Positions 43,548-52,906 of a stretch of 64,000 nt of DNA are shown here, piece after piece. The position numbers and the translations under genes are program-made. The stretch lies in the NCBI GenBank assembly GCA_036557885.1, contig DATBGS010000108.1, forward strand, positions 3,583 through 67,582, written 5' to 3'. Under the pieces are notes generated by a model. That model searched no databases. It saw only the letters and a program-made list of their open reading frames with translations, and was not told the origin of the DNA. This DNA comes from DATBGS01 sp036557885. GTDB lineage: Bacteria > Chloroflexota > Ktedonobacteria > Ktedonobacterales > DATBGS01. Numbering within the stretch: the stretch's first letter is position 1; each line of letters opens with the position of its first letter.

Positions 43548-44918
43548 ATGGCGTCATCACAGCAGGGCCACCAGGGTCCATCCAATCAGGATTCATCCAC
43601 CCAGAACCTATCCGACCAGGGGTCATCTGAGGCAAACTCAATGAGCGAGTCTGAGCCATCACCTGGCAATGAGCCAGCATCCGCCTTGATACCGGCTGAT
43701 CTGGTCATTCGCAATATCGGCCAGCTTGTCACCGTCGCCCAGTCCCCCATCCTTGGCGCCGAGGGTCGCTTGCAGATCATCCCCAACGGGACTGTTGCCG
43801 CGCATATGGGTCGCATCGTCTGGGTTGGCCCAGAGCGCCTGCTGGCCCAGGCCGTTGATGCGCGCCATGCTGAGGCCATAGACGCAGAAGGGCACCCGGC
43901 CACGCCCGGCTTTGTGGATTCGCACACCCATCTGATCTTTGCTGGCAATCGCGCCGAAGAGTTTCATCTGCGTCACCAGGGCGTCAGCTACGCGGAACTG
44001 GCCGCCCAGGGCCGGGGCATTCTCTCCACCGTTCGCGCCACCCGCGCCGCCTCGCAGCAAGAACTGACTCACCTGGCCTGGCATCGCCTTGAGCGTTTCC
44101 GCGCCTATGGCACAACCACCCTTGAGGCCAAAACCGGCTATGGCTTGAACCAGGAAACTGAGGCCACCTGCCTGCGCGTCCTCAACGAGTTTAACGCCAG
44201 CCCGCTTGTTCAGCCGCTCATCCCAACGTTTCTGGGTGCCCACACCCTGCCACCAGAGTATAAAGACCGGCGCGAGCACTATGTTGATCTCATCGTCGAA
44301 GAGATGCTGCCCGCTTTTGCCGGGCACGCGCGCTTTTGCGATGTCTTTTGCGAAAAGAGCGCCTTCAGCCTGGGAGAAAGCCGCCGCATCCTCAGCCAGG
44401 CCAAAGAATACGGCTATCTGCTCAAAATCCACGCAGAGCAACTTAGTCCATCGGGCGGCGCCCGGCTTGCCGCAGAACTAGGCGCTACTTCCGCCGACCA
44501 TCTGGATTTCGCCAGCGACGACGACCTGGACGCCTTGCGTGAGGCTGGCGTTGTCGCCACCCTGCTCCCTGGCTGTTCTTTTACCCTCAGCACGCCCTAT
44601 CCTTCAGCACGTCGCCTGCTAGATCAGGGTCTGACCGTCGCTTTAGCCACAGATTTTAACCCAGGCACCTCCTATTGCGAGAATATGCAGATGATGCTGG
44701 CCCTGGGCATCTCCGCAATGGGCATGACGCTGGAAGAAGCCATAGAAGCTACCACCATCAACGGCGCCCGCGCCCTGGCGTTTGCGGACGAAGCCGGGTC
44801 GCTCGAAGTCGGCAAACGCTGCGACCTCATCCTCTGGAATACAAGCGATTATCATGAACTTGGTTATCACTTTGGCATCAATCTGGTGAAGCAGGTCTTT
44901 ATCGCGGGCATTCACTAA
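43548..44918 (+). CDS. hutI: Imidazolonepropionase
   Basis: The ATG at 43548 (MASSQQGHQGP) has AGGAGG upstream. The 456-residue enzyme is an amidohydrolase: the HxH zinc motif DSHTHLIFAGNR near 128, the GRGILSTVRATR region, EAKTGYGLNQETE near 194, KIHAEQLSPSGGA near 292 and the AT-DFNPGT near 365. It hydrolyses 4-imidazolone-5-propanoate to N-formimidoyl-glutamate in histidine degradation. A ~45-residue Ser/Gln-rich arm precedes the fold. No other hut gene lies in the window, so the rest of the pathway must be elsewhere. Confidence 0.95.
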   Translation: MASSQQGHQGPSNQDSSTQNLSDQGSSEANSMSESEPSPGNEPASALIPADLVIRNIGQLVTVAQSPILGAEGRLQIIPNGTVAAHMGRIVWVGPERLLAQAVDARHAEAIDAEGHPATPGFVDSHTHLIFAGNRAEEFHLRHQGVSYAELAAQGRGILSTVRATRAASQQELTHLAWHRLERFRAYGTTTLEAKTGYGLNQETEATCLRVLNEFNASPLVQPLIPTFLGAHTLPPEYKDRREHYVDLIVEEMLPAFAGHARFCDVFCEKSAFSLGESRRILSQAKEYGYLLKIHAEQLSPSGGARLAAELGATSADHLDFASDDDLDALREAGVVATLLPGCSFTLSTPYPSARRLLDQGLTVALATDFNPGTSYCENMQMMLALGISAMGMTLEEAIEATTINGARALAFADEAGSLEVGKRCDLILWNTSDYHELGYHFGINLVKQVFIAGIH

Positions 44919-44932
44919 GCGAAGGAATATTC

Positions 44933-46468
44933 ATGCAACTCTCTGTTCTTCTTCAAAATCTCCCCGAATCACCCCTCACACACGCTGATGCGCACACGAA
45001 CGAGAGAGATATTGCTGGCATCGCCTACGACTCACGCAAGATCACACAGGGCATGCTGTTTGTCGCCGTGCGCGGCAGCCATACCGACGGCCACCGCTAC
45101 CTGAGCCAGGCATACCAACGCGGCGCGGTGGCAGCCGTTGGCGAGGAACCCGCCCCGGCTGACCTGCCTGCTGGCGCTCTCTACATCCAGGTACGCGACA
45201 CTCGCCGCGATCTGGCCTGGCTTGCCGATGCCTTCTATGCGCATCCTTCACAGAAGCTCGGCGTGATCGGCATCACTGGCACTAAAGGCAAAAGCACCAC
45301 CACCAACCTGATTGCCGAAGTCTTCCAGCGCGCCGGACAGAAATCTGGCCTGATGAGTACGCTCAACTTTCGCATCGGTGATCGTGACTGGGAAAATGAG
45401 ACGCGCCAGACCACCCAGGAATCGCTGGAAAACCACGCGATGCTGGCCGAGATGGTGCGCGAGGGCGTGCGCTATGCCGTCGTGGAAACCAGTTCGCATG
45501 GGCTGGCGCTGCACCGCGTCTCTGGCATCGCCTACGACGTGGGTATCGCCACCAACATCACCAGCGAACACCTGGAGTTTCATGGCACCGTCGAGCAATA
45601 CCGGCGCGATAAAGCGCGGCTCTTTGAGGCGCTGGACCCAACAGCCGACAAGGGGCTGGGAGCCACCAAAGCCGCCATCCTCAACCGCGACGACTCCAGC
45701 CACGACTTCCTACTCTCCTTTTGCCGCGTGCCCGTCACCACTTACGCTATTGATCACGAGGCCACCATACGCGCCGTAGACCTCGCGCTCAGCGGCGAAC
45801 GCTCGCGCTTCCGTGTCATCACCCCCGTAGGAGAGGTAGTGATCGAAACGCCGCTGATTGGCCGCTTCAACGTCTACAACTGCCTCGCTACCCTTGCCTG
45901 TGGCTATACGCAAGGACTCTCGCTTGAGCAGATACGCGAGGCGTTGGAGCATATTGGCGGTATCCCTGGCCGCATGCAGCGTATAGACTGCGGCCAGCCC
46001 TTCACCGTCATTGTGGACTACGCCCATAACCCCGACAGCCTGGAGCAGGTCTTAAAACTGCTGCGCCCGCTCACCCCAGGGCGGCTGATCGCCGTCTTTG
46101 GCTCCGCCGGCGAGCGCGATACCCAGAAGCGCCCGATGCAGGGCGAAGTCTCGGCCCGTCTTGCCGACCTCACCTACCTGACCGATGAAGATTGCCGCGA
46201 AGAAGACCCGGAGAAGATTCTGCGCGAGATTGCCGCGGGCGCAATTCAAGTTGGCGCCGAGGTTGGCAAAAATCTCTGGCTGATTGTAGACCGTCGCCAG
46301 GCCATTGCCGCCGCCTTTGACGCCGCCCAGCCCGGCGATACCGTTCTGCTGGCAGGCAAAGGCCACGAGCACAGTATCATCGTCGGGCGCGAATCGCTCC
46401 CCTGGGACGAAAGCCAGGTAGCCCGCGAACTGCTGCGCGAACGCTGGCCGCAGAAGCCGCAACCATGA
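44933..46468 (+). CDS. MurE-like UDP-MurNAc-peptide ligase
   Basis: The 511-residue Mur ligase has the N-domain (IAGIAYDSRKITQGMLFVAVRG), the ATP-binding GITGTKGKSTTTNL near 106, the central HLEFHGTVEQYRRDKARLF and the C-terminal region. In place of the meso-diaminopimelate-specifying DNPR the matching segment reads TDEDCREEDPEKI near 410, so the added amino acid is probably not meso-Dap; Lys or Ornithine are candidates. It also could be a MurE paralogue. It is 14 bp after hutI and overlaps the next gene by 4 bp. Confidence 0.88.
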   Translation: MQLSVLLQNLPESPLTHADAHTNERDIAGIAYDSRKITQGMLFVAVRGSHTDGHRYLSQAYQRGAVAAVGEEPAPADLPAGALYIQVRDTRRDLAWLADAFYAHPSQKLGVIGITGTKGKSTTTNLIAEVFQRAGQKSGLMSTLNFRIGDRDWENETRQTTQESLENHAMLAEMVREGVRYAVVETSSHGLALHRVSGIAYDVGIATNITSEHLEFHGTVEQYRRDKARLFEALDPTADKGLGATKAAILNRDDSSHDFLLSFCRVPVTTYAIDHEATIRAVDLALSGERSRFRVITPVGEVVIETPLIGRFNVYNCLATLACGYTQGLSLEQIREALEHIGGIPGRMQRIDCGQPFTVIVDYAHNPDSLEQVLKLLRPLTPGRLIAVFGSAGERDTQKRPMQGEVSARLADLTYLTDEDCREEDPEKILREIAAGAIQVGAEVGKNLWLIVDRRQAIAAAFDAAQPGDTVLLAGKGHEHSIIVGRESLPWDESQVARELLRERWPQKPQP

Positions 46469-47304
46469 GCGAAACCTGGCTGCGGCTGCCGCTGCTGCGC
46501 GCACCCCAGAGCTATCATCTGGCGCTCACTGAAGCCCTCCTTCAGAGCGCCGCCGAGCGCCCGCCGCTGCTCTCCTGGCAAATTGCCGAGCCAGCCGCGC
46601 TGGTGCTGGGCATTGGCGAAAAGCTCAGCGACCTGGACCTTGCTGCCTGCCAGCAAGCCGGGCTACCTATCTATCGCCGCGCTGCTGGTGGGACAGCTGT
46701 GCTGGCCGGTCCCGACATGCTCTCGCTGGATGCCATCCTGCCGCCGGGCCATCCCCTGGCCGGGCGCGATATTGTGGAAGCCTATCGCTGGTTTGGCGAA
46801 CTCTGGGCGGAGACGCTGCAAGGGTTAGGGCTATCTGCGCGCACCGTCCCTCCCGCCGAGGCCCACGCCCCGCGCACCCCAGGCTTTCTGGCCCAGGCCG
46901 GGCGCCTGGAACAACTGCTGCGCCAATCCTGTTATGGCGCCGTCTCGTCCTACGAGGTCATCGGCAACGGGCGCAAGCTGGTGGGGCTAGACCAGGTGCG
47001 CCGCAAGGTCGGCTTTCTCTTTCAGGGCGGCCTGCTGCTGCGCTGGGAGGCCGAGCGCCTGGCCTCGCTGCTGGCTGCACTGCCAGAGGAGCGCCAGATG
47101 CTTGCGGATGGCCTGCGCGCCCGTGCTGCTGGCCTGGAGGAACTGCTAGGCCGCACCGTCGCGCCTGATGAGATCATCAAGCGATTTGAGCAACTGCTTC
47201 TTTACCAACGCGAGATTGCTGTGCAAGATATGGCTGTGCCAGAAGAGATTCACCGCCTGGCGCGCAGCATTGAGCAGAAGAAATACCAGCCACTGCAAGC
47301 ATAG
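46465..47304 (+). CDS. Lipoate/octanoate protein ligase or transferase (LplA/LipM family)
   Basis: The 279-residue protein has the biotin/lipoate ligase fold: YRRAAGGTAVL near 70-80 (the RRxxGG motif), SSYEVIGNGRKLVGLDQVRR near 170 with the catalytic-type Lys, and the FLFQGGLLLRW. It starts by a 4-bp overlap with the MurE-like stop, with no separate ribosome site. With LipA at 60 kb it can make protein-bound lipoate; no LipB is in the window. Whether it uses free lipoate (LplA) or transfers octanoyl from ACP (LipM) is not decidable here. Confidence 0.85.
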   Translation: MSETWLRLPLLRAPQSYHLALTEALLQSAAERPPLLSWQIAEPAALVLGIGEKLSDLDLAACQQAGLPIYRRAAGGTAVLAGPDMLSLDAILPPGHPLAGRDIVEAYRWFGELWAETLQGLGLSARTVPPAEAHAPRTPGFLAQAGRLEQLLRQSCYGAVSSYEVIGNGRKLVGLDQVRRKVGFLFQGGLLLRWEAERLASLLAALPEERQMLADGLRARAAGLEELLGRTVAPDEIIKRFEQLLLYQREIAVQDMAVPEEIHRLARSIEQKKYQPLQA

Positions 47305-47331
47305 CGTGCTATAACCAAAGAGGTATTTTCC

Positions 47332-47477
47332 GACCCGTGAGTCAGAAACTGACTCGTGAGTCAGAATATGACCCATGAGTCAGAATATGACTCGTGAGTC
47401 AGTTTCTGACCCATCAGTCACAAAATGACTCGCCAGTCAAAATATGACTGGCGAGTCATAAAATTACTCTTGAGTCA
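47332..47477. repeat. Array of seven 19-bp tandem repeats
   Basis: Seven units of 19-20 bp (plus a partial eighth) fill the space between two convergent genes; the last touches the cca stop. Each reads GAC(C/T)C(G/A)TGAGTCA plus seven AT-rich bases. Units alternate GACCC and GACTC, so the higher period is 38 bp. Each unit holds GACTC-GT-GAGTC or a variant, and unit junctions form GTCA-N5-TGAC, e.g. GTCAG-AAA-CTGAC. In either RNA the array would make a series of small hairpins. Divergence grows towards cca. Confidence 0.93.
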
Positions 47478-48929
47478 GCCGCGCTGCTCTCCGGCAGTTT
47501 GTAACTCGCTGTGGGCGGCCATAAACGCTTCGGCCTCTTCTGTCGCGCCCGCCTTGTCATCGGGCGCCAGCTTCCCATCAATCACCAGCCCCAGCAGATG
47601 CTCCTTGATCGGCTTGAGCCAGGGGCCAGGGCCGCGCCCAAACAACTCCATGAGTTCGTTGCCATCCAGCGGGCTTTTCAGCGGCACGCGCTCCGCCTCT
47701 TCTTTAAGGAATGCTGCCCGCGCCCGCAGCTCCTGCACCCGCGCCACCGCCCGGCTTACCTTCTCCTGGCGATAGCTGGTAATATCCGCCTGGGAAAGAT
47801 CAAGCAGGTCGGGCAGCGCCTCATCTGCCTCCAGCATCAGCCGACGCACCGCGCCATCCGTCCAATCGCTGGTATAGGCATTGGAGCGCATGTGCATCCG
47901 CACCAGGCGGCAAACCCGCTCGATGTGATCGCGGTCAAACTTCAGCCGCTTGAGAATATCGCGGGCCATATGCGCGCCCACGTCCTCATGCCCAAAGAAA
48001 TGCACCTTGCCCTCATCCACTGTGCGCGTGCGCGGCTTGGCAATATCGTGCATAAGCGCCGCCCAGCGCGTCACCAGGCGCGGCGGCGCGTTCTGCACCA
48101 CCTGAAGCACATGCCTGTAGACATCCTTGGAATGTCCGCCGGGGTGCTGGCTCACCCCCTGCAATTCCAGCACCTCTGGGATAACATGCTCCATCAGCCC
48201 CAGGTCCACCATCAGGCGCAGGCCCAGCGCGGGGCGCGGAGAAACCAGCAGCTTATTCATCTCTTCGCGGACGCGCTCGCGGCTAATCTTTGCCAGCGAA
48301 GACGCCTGACGCGCAATCGCCTCCGCTGTCTGAGCTTCTATCGCAAAATCCAGTTGCGCGGCAAAGCGCACCGCGCGCAGCAGGCGCAGCGGGTCTTCCT
48401 CAAAGCGCTTCGCAGGGTCATTGCCCACCGCCCGCAGCACGCGCGCCTCCAGATCGGCGCGTCCGCTAAAGGCGTCAATGATCGCCCCGCTGAGGGGATC
48501 GCGCGCCATCGCGTTGATCGTAAAATCGCGGCGCAGCAAATCCTCTTCCAGCACCGTGCCAAAGCCCACCTCTGGCTTGCGCGAATCGGGATTATAGCGT
48601 TCAGTGCGGAAGGTGGTTATCTCGACAATATCCTCCGCCGTCTCACTTGCGCCCGACTCCGATTCCTCAGCAGATGCGGACGCTGGCCGCTCGGTGTGGC
48701 GAAAGTGCAGCCGCACCGTGCCAAACTGCTCGCCCACCAGCACCACCGCCGAGGGATGCACCGCTTCCACCAGTCGCTTCACCTCGTCTGGTGTGGCATC
48801 GGTGGTCAGATCAGCGTCTGGGCTGGAATTGCGCTGCAAGAGCAGATCGCGCACCGTCCCACCAACCATATAGAGTTGTTTGCCATGATCGTGAAAAATC
48901 CTGGCTAAAAGTAGAATTCGTTCAAGCAT
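47475..48929 (-). CDS. cca: CCA tRNA nucleotidyltransferase / poly(A) polymerase family with HD domain
   Basis: The 484-residue protein has a class II nucleotidyltransferase head (MVGGTVRDLLL near 21-31 and the catalytic SPDADLTTDA with Asp38 and Asp40), an RNA-binding neck, PolyA_pol_RNAbd, and an HD domain (LMHDIAKPRTR near 285). It repairs or adds CCA to tRNA, consistent with the tRNA-Ala here not encoding all of CCA. Residues 75-90 hold an Ala/Ser/Glu-rich insert (ASASAEESESGASE). The stop lies inside the repeat array. No ribosome site is obvious at 48929. Confidence 0.92.
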   Translation of the reverse strand: MLERILLLARIFHDHGKQLYMVGGTVRDLLLQRNSSPDADLTTDATPDEVKRLVEAVHPSAVVLVGEQFGTVRLHFRHTERPASASAEESESGASETAEDIVEITTFRTERYNPDSRKPEVGFGTVLEEDLLRRDFTINAMARDPLSGAIIDAFSGRADLEARVLRAVGNDPAKRFEEDPLRLLRAVRFAAQLDFAIEAQTAEAIARQASSLAKISRERVREEMNKLLVSPRPALGLRLMVDLGLMEHVIPEVLELQGVSQHPGGHSKDVYRHVLQVVQNAPPRLVTRWAALMHDIAKPRTRTVDEGKVHFFGHEDVGAHMARDILKRLKFDRDHIERVCRLVRMHMRSNAYTSDWTDGAVRRLMLEADEALPDLLDLSQADITSYRQEKVSRAVARVQELRARAAFLKEEAERVPLKSPLDGNELMELFGRGPGPWLKPIKEHLLGLVIDGKLAPDDKAGATEEAEAFMAAHSELQTAGEQRG

Positions 48930-48946
48930 GGATGCCTGGTTCTAGG

Positions 48947-49852
48947 CTACTTTCCCTCCCGCCCTGTATGTGCTTTGACCCAATTGGCAATATCATCATC
49001 GAGCATGCTGCGCTCAGCCTCGAACTCGCTGTCGTGGGCATACGTCGGATAGGTTTTCCAGGTTTTATCAGTCCCACCAAAGCGGCGGTAAGCCTCTTCT
49101 GAGGCGTTGGCAACCACAGATTTATCCTGCCCGGCTTGTAACACCAGCACAGGAAGCTGTATTTGCGAGGCCAGGCCCAGCACCTTGTTGCGCATCTGGA
49201 GAATCTGCCAGAAAAAGGCGGCGCTTTCGGCGCGCACCCAGATGGGGTCGGCAGTGAGCATCTTCACCGCTTCGGGATTCGTCGTCATCACATCGGGGCC
49301 GCCCGCCAGTTGGTAGGGGCGCGGCGATTTGGCGATTCCTCGGAACAGAACCGCAAGCATTGTGCCCAAAGCAACCTTGCCCTGATCTTTCACCCAGGGA
49401 TTCATCAGCAGCACGCCTGCCAGTTTCTCTGGATGAGCCGCCGCGTAATGGGTGGCAAAGATGCCGCCCATGCTGTGCCCCAGCACAAATACTTTCGCCT
49501 CTGGCTGGGCCGCCCTGATCGCGTCAACCACCGCATCTATATCCTGAAGATAGCGCCGATAATCGGTGACATGCCCGCGCGGACCCTCGGACCGGCCAAA
49601 GCCGCGATGATCTACCACCCAGACGTTCAGCCCACGCGCCGCCAGTTCTCCGCCCATATCCAGAAACCAGCCACCATGCGCCCCCAGGCCATGCAAGATC
49701 AAGAGTGCTGCTGATCCAGCGGTGCGCCAGCGCCGGTAAAAAAGACGGGTTCCATCATTCATGGTCAGCCAGTCTTCTGTGGTTTCAATGCCATCGCGCG
49801 GCCCCAAAACGCCCCATTGCCCCTCGACACCAACCTGATACGTCACCTGCAT
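48947..49852 (-). CDS. Alpha/beta hydrolase (monoacylglycerol-lipase-like)
   Basis: The 301-residue enzyme has the HG motif LILHGLGAHGG near 52, the nucleophile elbow VLGHSMGG near 123 (Ser125), the catalytic Asp region LQAGQDKSV near 238 and a His near 268 (TYAHDSEFEAE). The sequence VVDHRGFGRSEGPRGHV and the lid resemble bacterial monoacylglycerol lipase and lysophospholipase L2. It is a soluble esterase; substrate inferred only. Promoter at 49935-49963. Confidence 0.88.
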   Translation of the reverse strand: MQVTYQVGVEGQWGVLGPRDGIETTEDWLTMNDGTRLFYRRWRTAGSAALLILHGLGAHGGWFLDMGGELAARGLNVWVVDHRGFGRSEGPRGHVTDYRRYLQDIDAVVDAIRAAQPEAKVFVLGHSMGGIFATHYAAAHPEKLAGVLLMNPWVKDQGKVALGTMLAVLFRGIAKSPRPYQLAGGPDVMTTNPEAVKMLTADPIWVRAESAAFFWQILQMRNKVLGLASQIQLPVLVLQAGQDKSVVANASEEAYRRFGGTDKTWKTYPTYAHDSEFEAERSMLDDDIANWVKAHTGREGK

Positions 49853-49934
49853 GGCAGCACCCCCTTACGCCGGAAAGAACGCCCATACTTTTGGGCATGC
49901 CTTTCTTTTGGTCCGGCCTTCTTTTGCATGAGTC

Positions 49935-49963
49935 ATTGTAGCACGCAGGGGTCAGCAGAACAA
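49935..49963 (-). promoter_or_regulatory. Promoter of the alpha/beta hydrolase gene
   Basis: Minus strand: TTGTTC (49958-49963), 17-bp spacer, TACAAT (49935-49940); start near 49928. Confidence 0.5.
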
Positions 49964-49995
49964 CGATCTCAAGGGTATCCTGCGGAGCGCACCAG

Positions 49996-50004
49996 TGCTA
50001 TAAT
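49996..50004 (+). promoter_or_regulatory. Extended -10 promoter of the PH-like protein gene
   Basis: TGC-TATAAT (hexamer 49999-50004); weak -35. Start near 50011, leader ~96 nt. Confidence 0.45.
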
Positions 50005-50106
50005 AAGTCGTGTGTAGCCTATGCCGCCGGTGCCTTCGCTGAAGCGAAACGCAAAGGCTGGCCGATCAACCACTTTGGCAAGAAAGCAGTTTTTGGTAGT
50101 CCCCTT

Positions 50107-50553
50107 ATGAGCAGTCAACCAGCACTCAGTATCGTTCGTTATGGCATTGCCAGAGAACTCAGGCTCTATCCTGACCGCCTGGTGTCGGTGGCGTATGAAG
50201 AGGGAGAAGAAACCGCTTTTTACTTTGACTCCATCAAGCGGCTCATCCTTACGCCTGGGGAGCGCATTCCCAGCAAGCTGATGCTGATGCTGGACCTGAA
50301 TGATGGCAATCAGGTGATTGTCACCGAGGGCATGACCAACGTCAAGGACTTTCGCATGCTGCTTGCAAGACTCAGCGAAACGCAGCCCAATCTCGAACTC
50401 GACCCGCCCAACATGGATGAGCAACTGCGCCAGGCGCTGGAGATTCGCCGCCGGAGCAATTTGGGCTGCTACGCCTTTATTTTCCTGACCCTGCTCGCCA
50501 CCATCGGTGTGATCTGGGCGCTCGCTTCCCTCTCTTCCTTGATTCCCCATTAG
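50107..50553 (+). CDS. Small membrane protein with PH-like domain
   Basis: The 148-residue protein has a beta-rich N-part (about 8-95; SIVRYGIARELRLYPDRLVSVAYEEGEETAFYFDSI) that reads like a bacterial PH or PH-like domain, a short helix, and one C-terminal membrane helix (FIFLTLLATIGVIWALASL, about 122-143). The topology is N-in or N-out with the domain on one side. I cannot assign a function. No Shine-Dalgarno is clear before the ATG. Confidence 0.65.
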   Translation: MSSQPALSIVRYGIARELRLYPDRLVSVAYEEGEETAFYFDSIKRLILTPGERIPSKLMLMLDLNDGNQVIVTEGMTNVKDFRMLLARLSETQPNLELDPPNMDEQLRQALEIRRRSNLGCYAFIFLTLLATIGVIWALASLSSLIPH

Positions 50554-50584
50554 GGCGATTCACCACCAGGGCGTCAGCAGGCGC

Positions 50585-51856
50585 TCAGAATGGCTGCGTG
50601 TTCTGCTGGACTGGCCCCTGGTCATCCGCCCCCTTCTGGGCTACCTCATCCGGTTTGTTTTGGCTTGCCGTGCTGGTTGATGGCCCCGTTTTGTCCTGTG
50701 GCCTGGAGGTGATACGGCTCATAATGCGGCGCTGCTGGCGGAACAGCAAAAAGCAGGCGAGAATCAAAATTGCCGCTACCACCACCGTCACGACTTTGCT
50801 GACAATGCTGGAAGACCCGCCTGGATAGCGATAGACGCCTCCGGCTGCCACGTAAATCTGCCCCAGGCTGGCTTTGCTGCCTGCTACTGCCAGCGCGACT
50901 ACCGCCTGTCCCGTCGGCAAACCACTGGCAACCTGCACCCAGCCCGCGCCACCATTGGCCGAGCGAAACGCGCCCGCGCTGGTTCCGGCATAGAGAAACT
51001 GCGGCTCCTCAGTGTTCAGCGCCAGAGCGGGCACCTGGGGCGCTGGCTCACCCAGCCCGGTATTGACCGCCTGCCATATCGCGCCTGCATTTGCGCTGCG
51101 ATAGATACCGGCATTGGTGCCCAGGTACAGGCCGACAGGGTTGGAAGGCTGCCAGAGCAGGCTCAGCCCATCGGTTCCAGTCGGCAGCCCGGTGTTGCTG
51201 GCTGCCCAACTCTGGCCGCCATCGTTGGAGAGATACACCCCGGCGCCCATCAATCCGGCGTAGAGATGCACCCCCTGGGCGTTTTGTACCGCCAGCAGCG
51301 CGCGCACCTGCGCATGAGTTGGGAGGCCAGTGCTGCTGGTACTCCAGGTTTTGGCTCCGTCCTGGCTCACAAACAGCCCCTGCTGTGCTGTCCCCAGGTA
51401 GAGCGTGTTGGAATCAGTCGGGTTGATGGCGATGGCAGTGATGGTTGTATCGCTGGGCAATCCCTGGGAAGCGCCCTGCCAATGGGCGCCATCATCGGTA
51501 CTGAGAAAAAATCCTTGATCGGTCCCCAGATAGACCTGCCCTGGCAAGGCCGGGTCGGTGACGATGCTCTGGACCATCAGGTCTTGTGGCAAGCCAGTAT
51601 TGGCGGATGCCCAGGTGCTCGCGCCATCGGTGCTGCGATAGACGCCCTTGCCAGCGCTCCCGGCAAACACCGTCTGAAGCTGGTTGGGATCAACGGCCAG
51701 CGAGATGAGGGCAGGTGCCTGCTGTGGCCCGCTGCTTTCCCATGTGGGAGCACTGGGCGCGCATCCCGCAAGGAGGGCGATCATGGCGAGTGCCAGAACT
51801 GCGCCCCAAAAGAAATGGCGCTCAGCGCGCCACCGATGCTTTCGCATATTGTCCAT
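50585..51856 (-). CDS. Sortilin/YVTN-like beta-propeller lipoprotein
   Basis: The 423-residue protein has a signal helix with lipobox ALLAGC near 28-33, then about seven BNR/sortilin-like blades, each with variants of a GVYRSTDGASTW and PxxxxxLYxGT (e.g. LYLGTAQQGLF), up to about 340. A C-terminal membrane helix (VVTVVVAAILILACFLL) and a polar tail end it, so it is anchored at both ends or the tail is cytoplasmic. The domain is usual in glycosidases and photosystem assembly factors but no catalytic residues can be named. GAAGG lies before the ATG. Confidence 0.82.
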   Translation of the reverse strand: MDNMRKHRWRAERHFFWGAVLALAMIALLAGCAPSAPTWESSGPQQAPALISLAVDPNQLQTVFAGSAGKGVYRSTDGASTWASANTGLPQDLMVQSIVTDPALPGQVYLGTDQGFFLSTDDGAHWQGASQGLPSDTTITAIAINPTDSNTLYLGTAQQGLFVSQDGAKTWSTSSTGLPTHAQVRALLAVQNAQGVHLYAGLMGAGVYLSNDGGQSWAASNTGLPTGTDGLSLLWQPSNPVGLYLGTNAGIYRSANAGAIWQAVNTGLGEPAPQVPALALNTEEPQFLYAGTSAGAFRSANGGAGWVQVASGLPTGQAVVALAVAGSKASLGQIYVAAGGVYRYPGGSSSIVSKVVTVVVAAILILACFLLFRQQRRIMSRITSRPQDKTGPSTSTASQNKPDEVAQKGADDQGPVQQNTQPF

Positions 51857-51908
51857 TCCAATGCCTTCAATGGATTGAGCTTTTCAGATTGTGCGTTCAA
51901 CGGATTGG

Positions 51909-52883
51909 TCAGGATAAAAAGTCAAGCTCTGTCCCAACGCCCTGCCTGCGCGCCTCGTGATACACCTGCGCGGCCACCGCCATATCCTCCAGCGCGAGGC
52001 CAAGCGACTTAAACAAGGTGATCTGCTCCGGCACCTGGCGGCCTGGAATGGCGCCCGCCACCACCTCATGCAATTCATGCACGCGGTCCCAGGTCAGCTT
52101 GCCCTGTTGAATTGGCATCAGCAGATCGCCTGCCTCCAGCATGCCCTGCTCTTTGGAGTCAACCACCAGCAGATCGCTGCGCAAAATCGCTTGCTCGTCC
52201 ACTTCGCGCCGGTTGGCCCAATTGGACCCCATGACATTGAGGTGCGTACCCGGCTTCAGCCAGTCGCCAGATACTACCGGCTCTTTGGCAGTGGTAGCCG
52301 TAATCACCATATCGGCCTCGCGCACCGCCGCCTCTGGGTTTTTCGCCGGAGTGACGGCGATGCCCAGGTCTTTGCTCATCTCCTCGCAAAACGTGCGCAG
52401 GCGTTCTGGGTCGCGCCCCGCCGCGTAAATCGCTTTGACGGCGCGGACGGCGCAGACCGCCTGCAATTGCGAGCGCGCCTGCCAGCCAGTGCCGAAGATG
52501 CCAACAGTGTTGGCATCTTCGCGGGCCAGGTAGCGCGTCGCCAGGCCACTCGCCGCGCCGGTGCGCATTTGCCCCAGCTTGTCGGCCTCAATCAAGGCGA
52601 GCAAGCGTCCATCTTCTGTACTGAAGAGCATGACGGCAAAGCGCACCACGCCTGGTCTTGCGGCTGTATATGCCTTGAAACCGTAGACGCCCATGCCTGG
52701 CGCGGCGGCAGGCATAAAGTGCAGGATAGCCCCAGGCGGCTGAAGGCGCTGACGCGGGCGATTGAGCGCCTGCTGCTCCCCAGCCGAGGGGTGCTGCTGC
52801 CGAAAAGCCGTTTCCAGCGCCGCGATTGCAGCCGACATGGTGAGCAGGCGAGAGACATCAGCCTCTTTGAGTACCAACGCCAT
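51909..52883 (-). CDS. Ornithine cyclodeaminase / mu-crystallin family protein
   Basis: The 324-residue NAD(P)-linked protein has the family start (MALVLKEADVSRLLTM), GVYGFKAYTA near 75, the Rossmann-site GIFGTGWQARSQL near 129 and ITATTAKEPVVSGDWLKPGTHLNVMGSN near 191. It could be ornithine cyclodeaminase, alanine dehydrogenase or a ketimine reductase; sequence does not decide. GAGGAGCG precedes the ATG. The zinc-ribbon gene lies just upstream on the same strand (gap 23 bp). Confidence 0.87.
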   Translation of the reverse strand: MALVLKEADVSRLLTMSAAIAALETAFRQQHPSAGEQQALNRPRQRLQPPGAILHFMPAAAPGMGVYGFKAYTAARPGVVRFAVMLFSTEDGRLLALIEADKLGQMRTGAASGLATRYLAREDANTVGIFGTGWQARSQLQAVCAVRAVKAIYAAGRDPERLRTFCEEMSKDLGIAVTPAKNPEAAVREADMVITATTAKEPVVSGDWLKPGTHLNVMGSNWANRREVDEQAILRSDLLVVDSKEQGMLEAGDLLMPIQQGKLTWDRVHELHEVVAGAIPGRQVPEQITLFKSLGLALEDMAVAAQVYHEARRQGVGTELDFLS

Positions 52884-52906
52884 ACAGCGCGCTCCTCTAT
52901 TCCCGA

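Noticed and set aside
47332..47477. CRISPR array
   Set aside because: The units are directly adjacent with no unique spacers and no cas genes are nearby.
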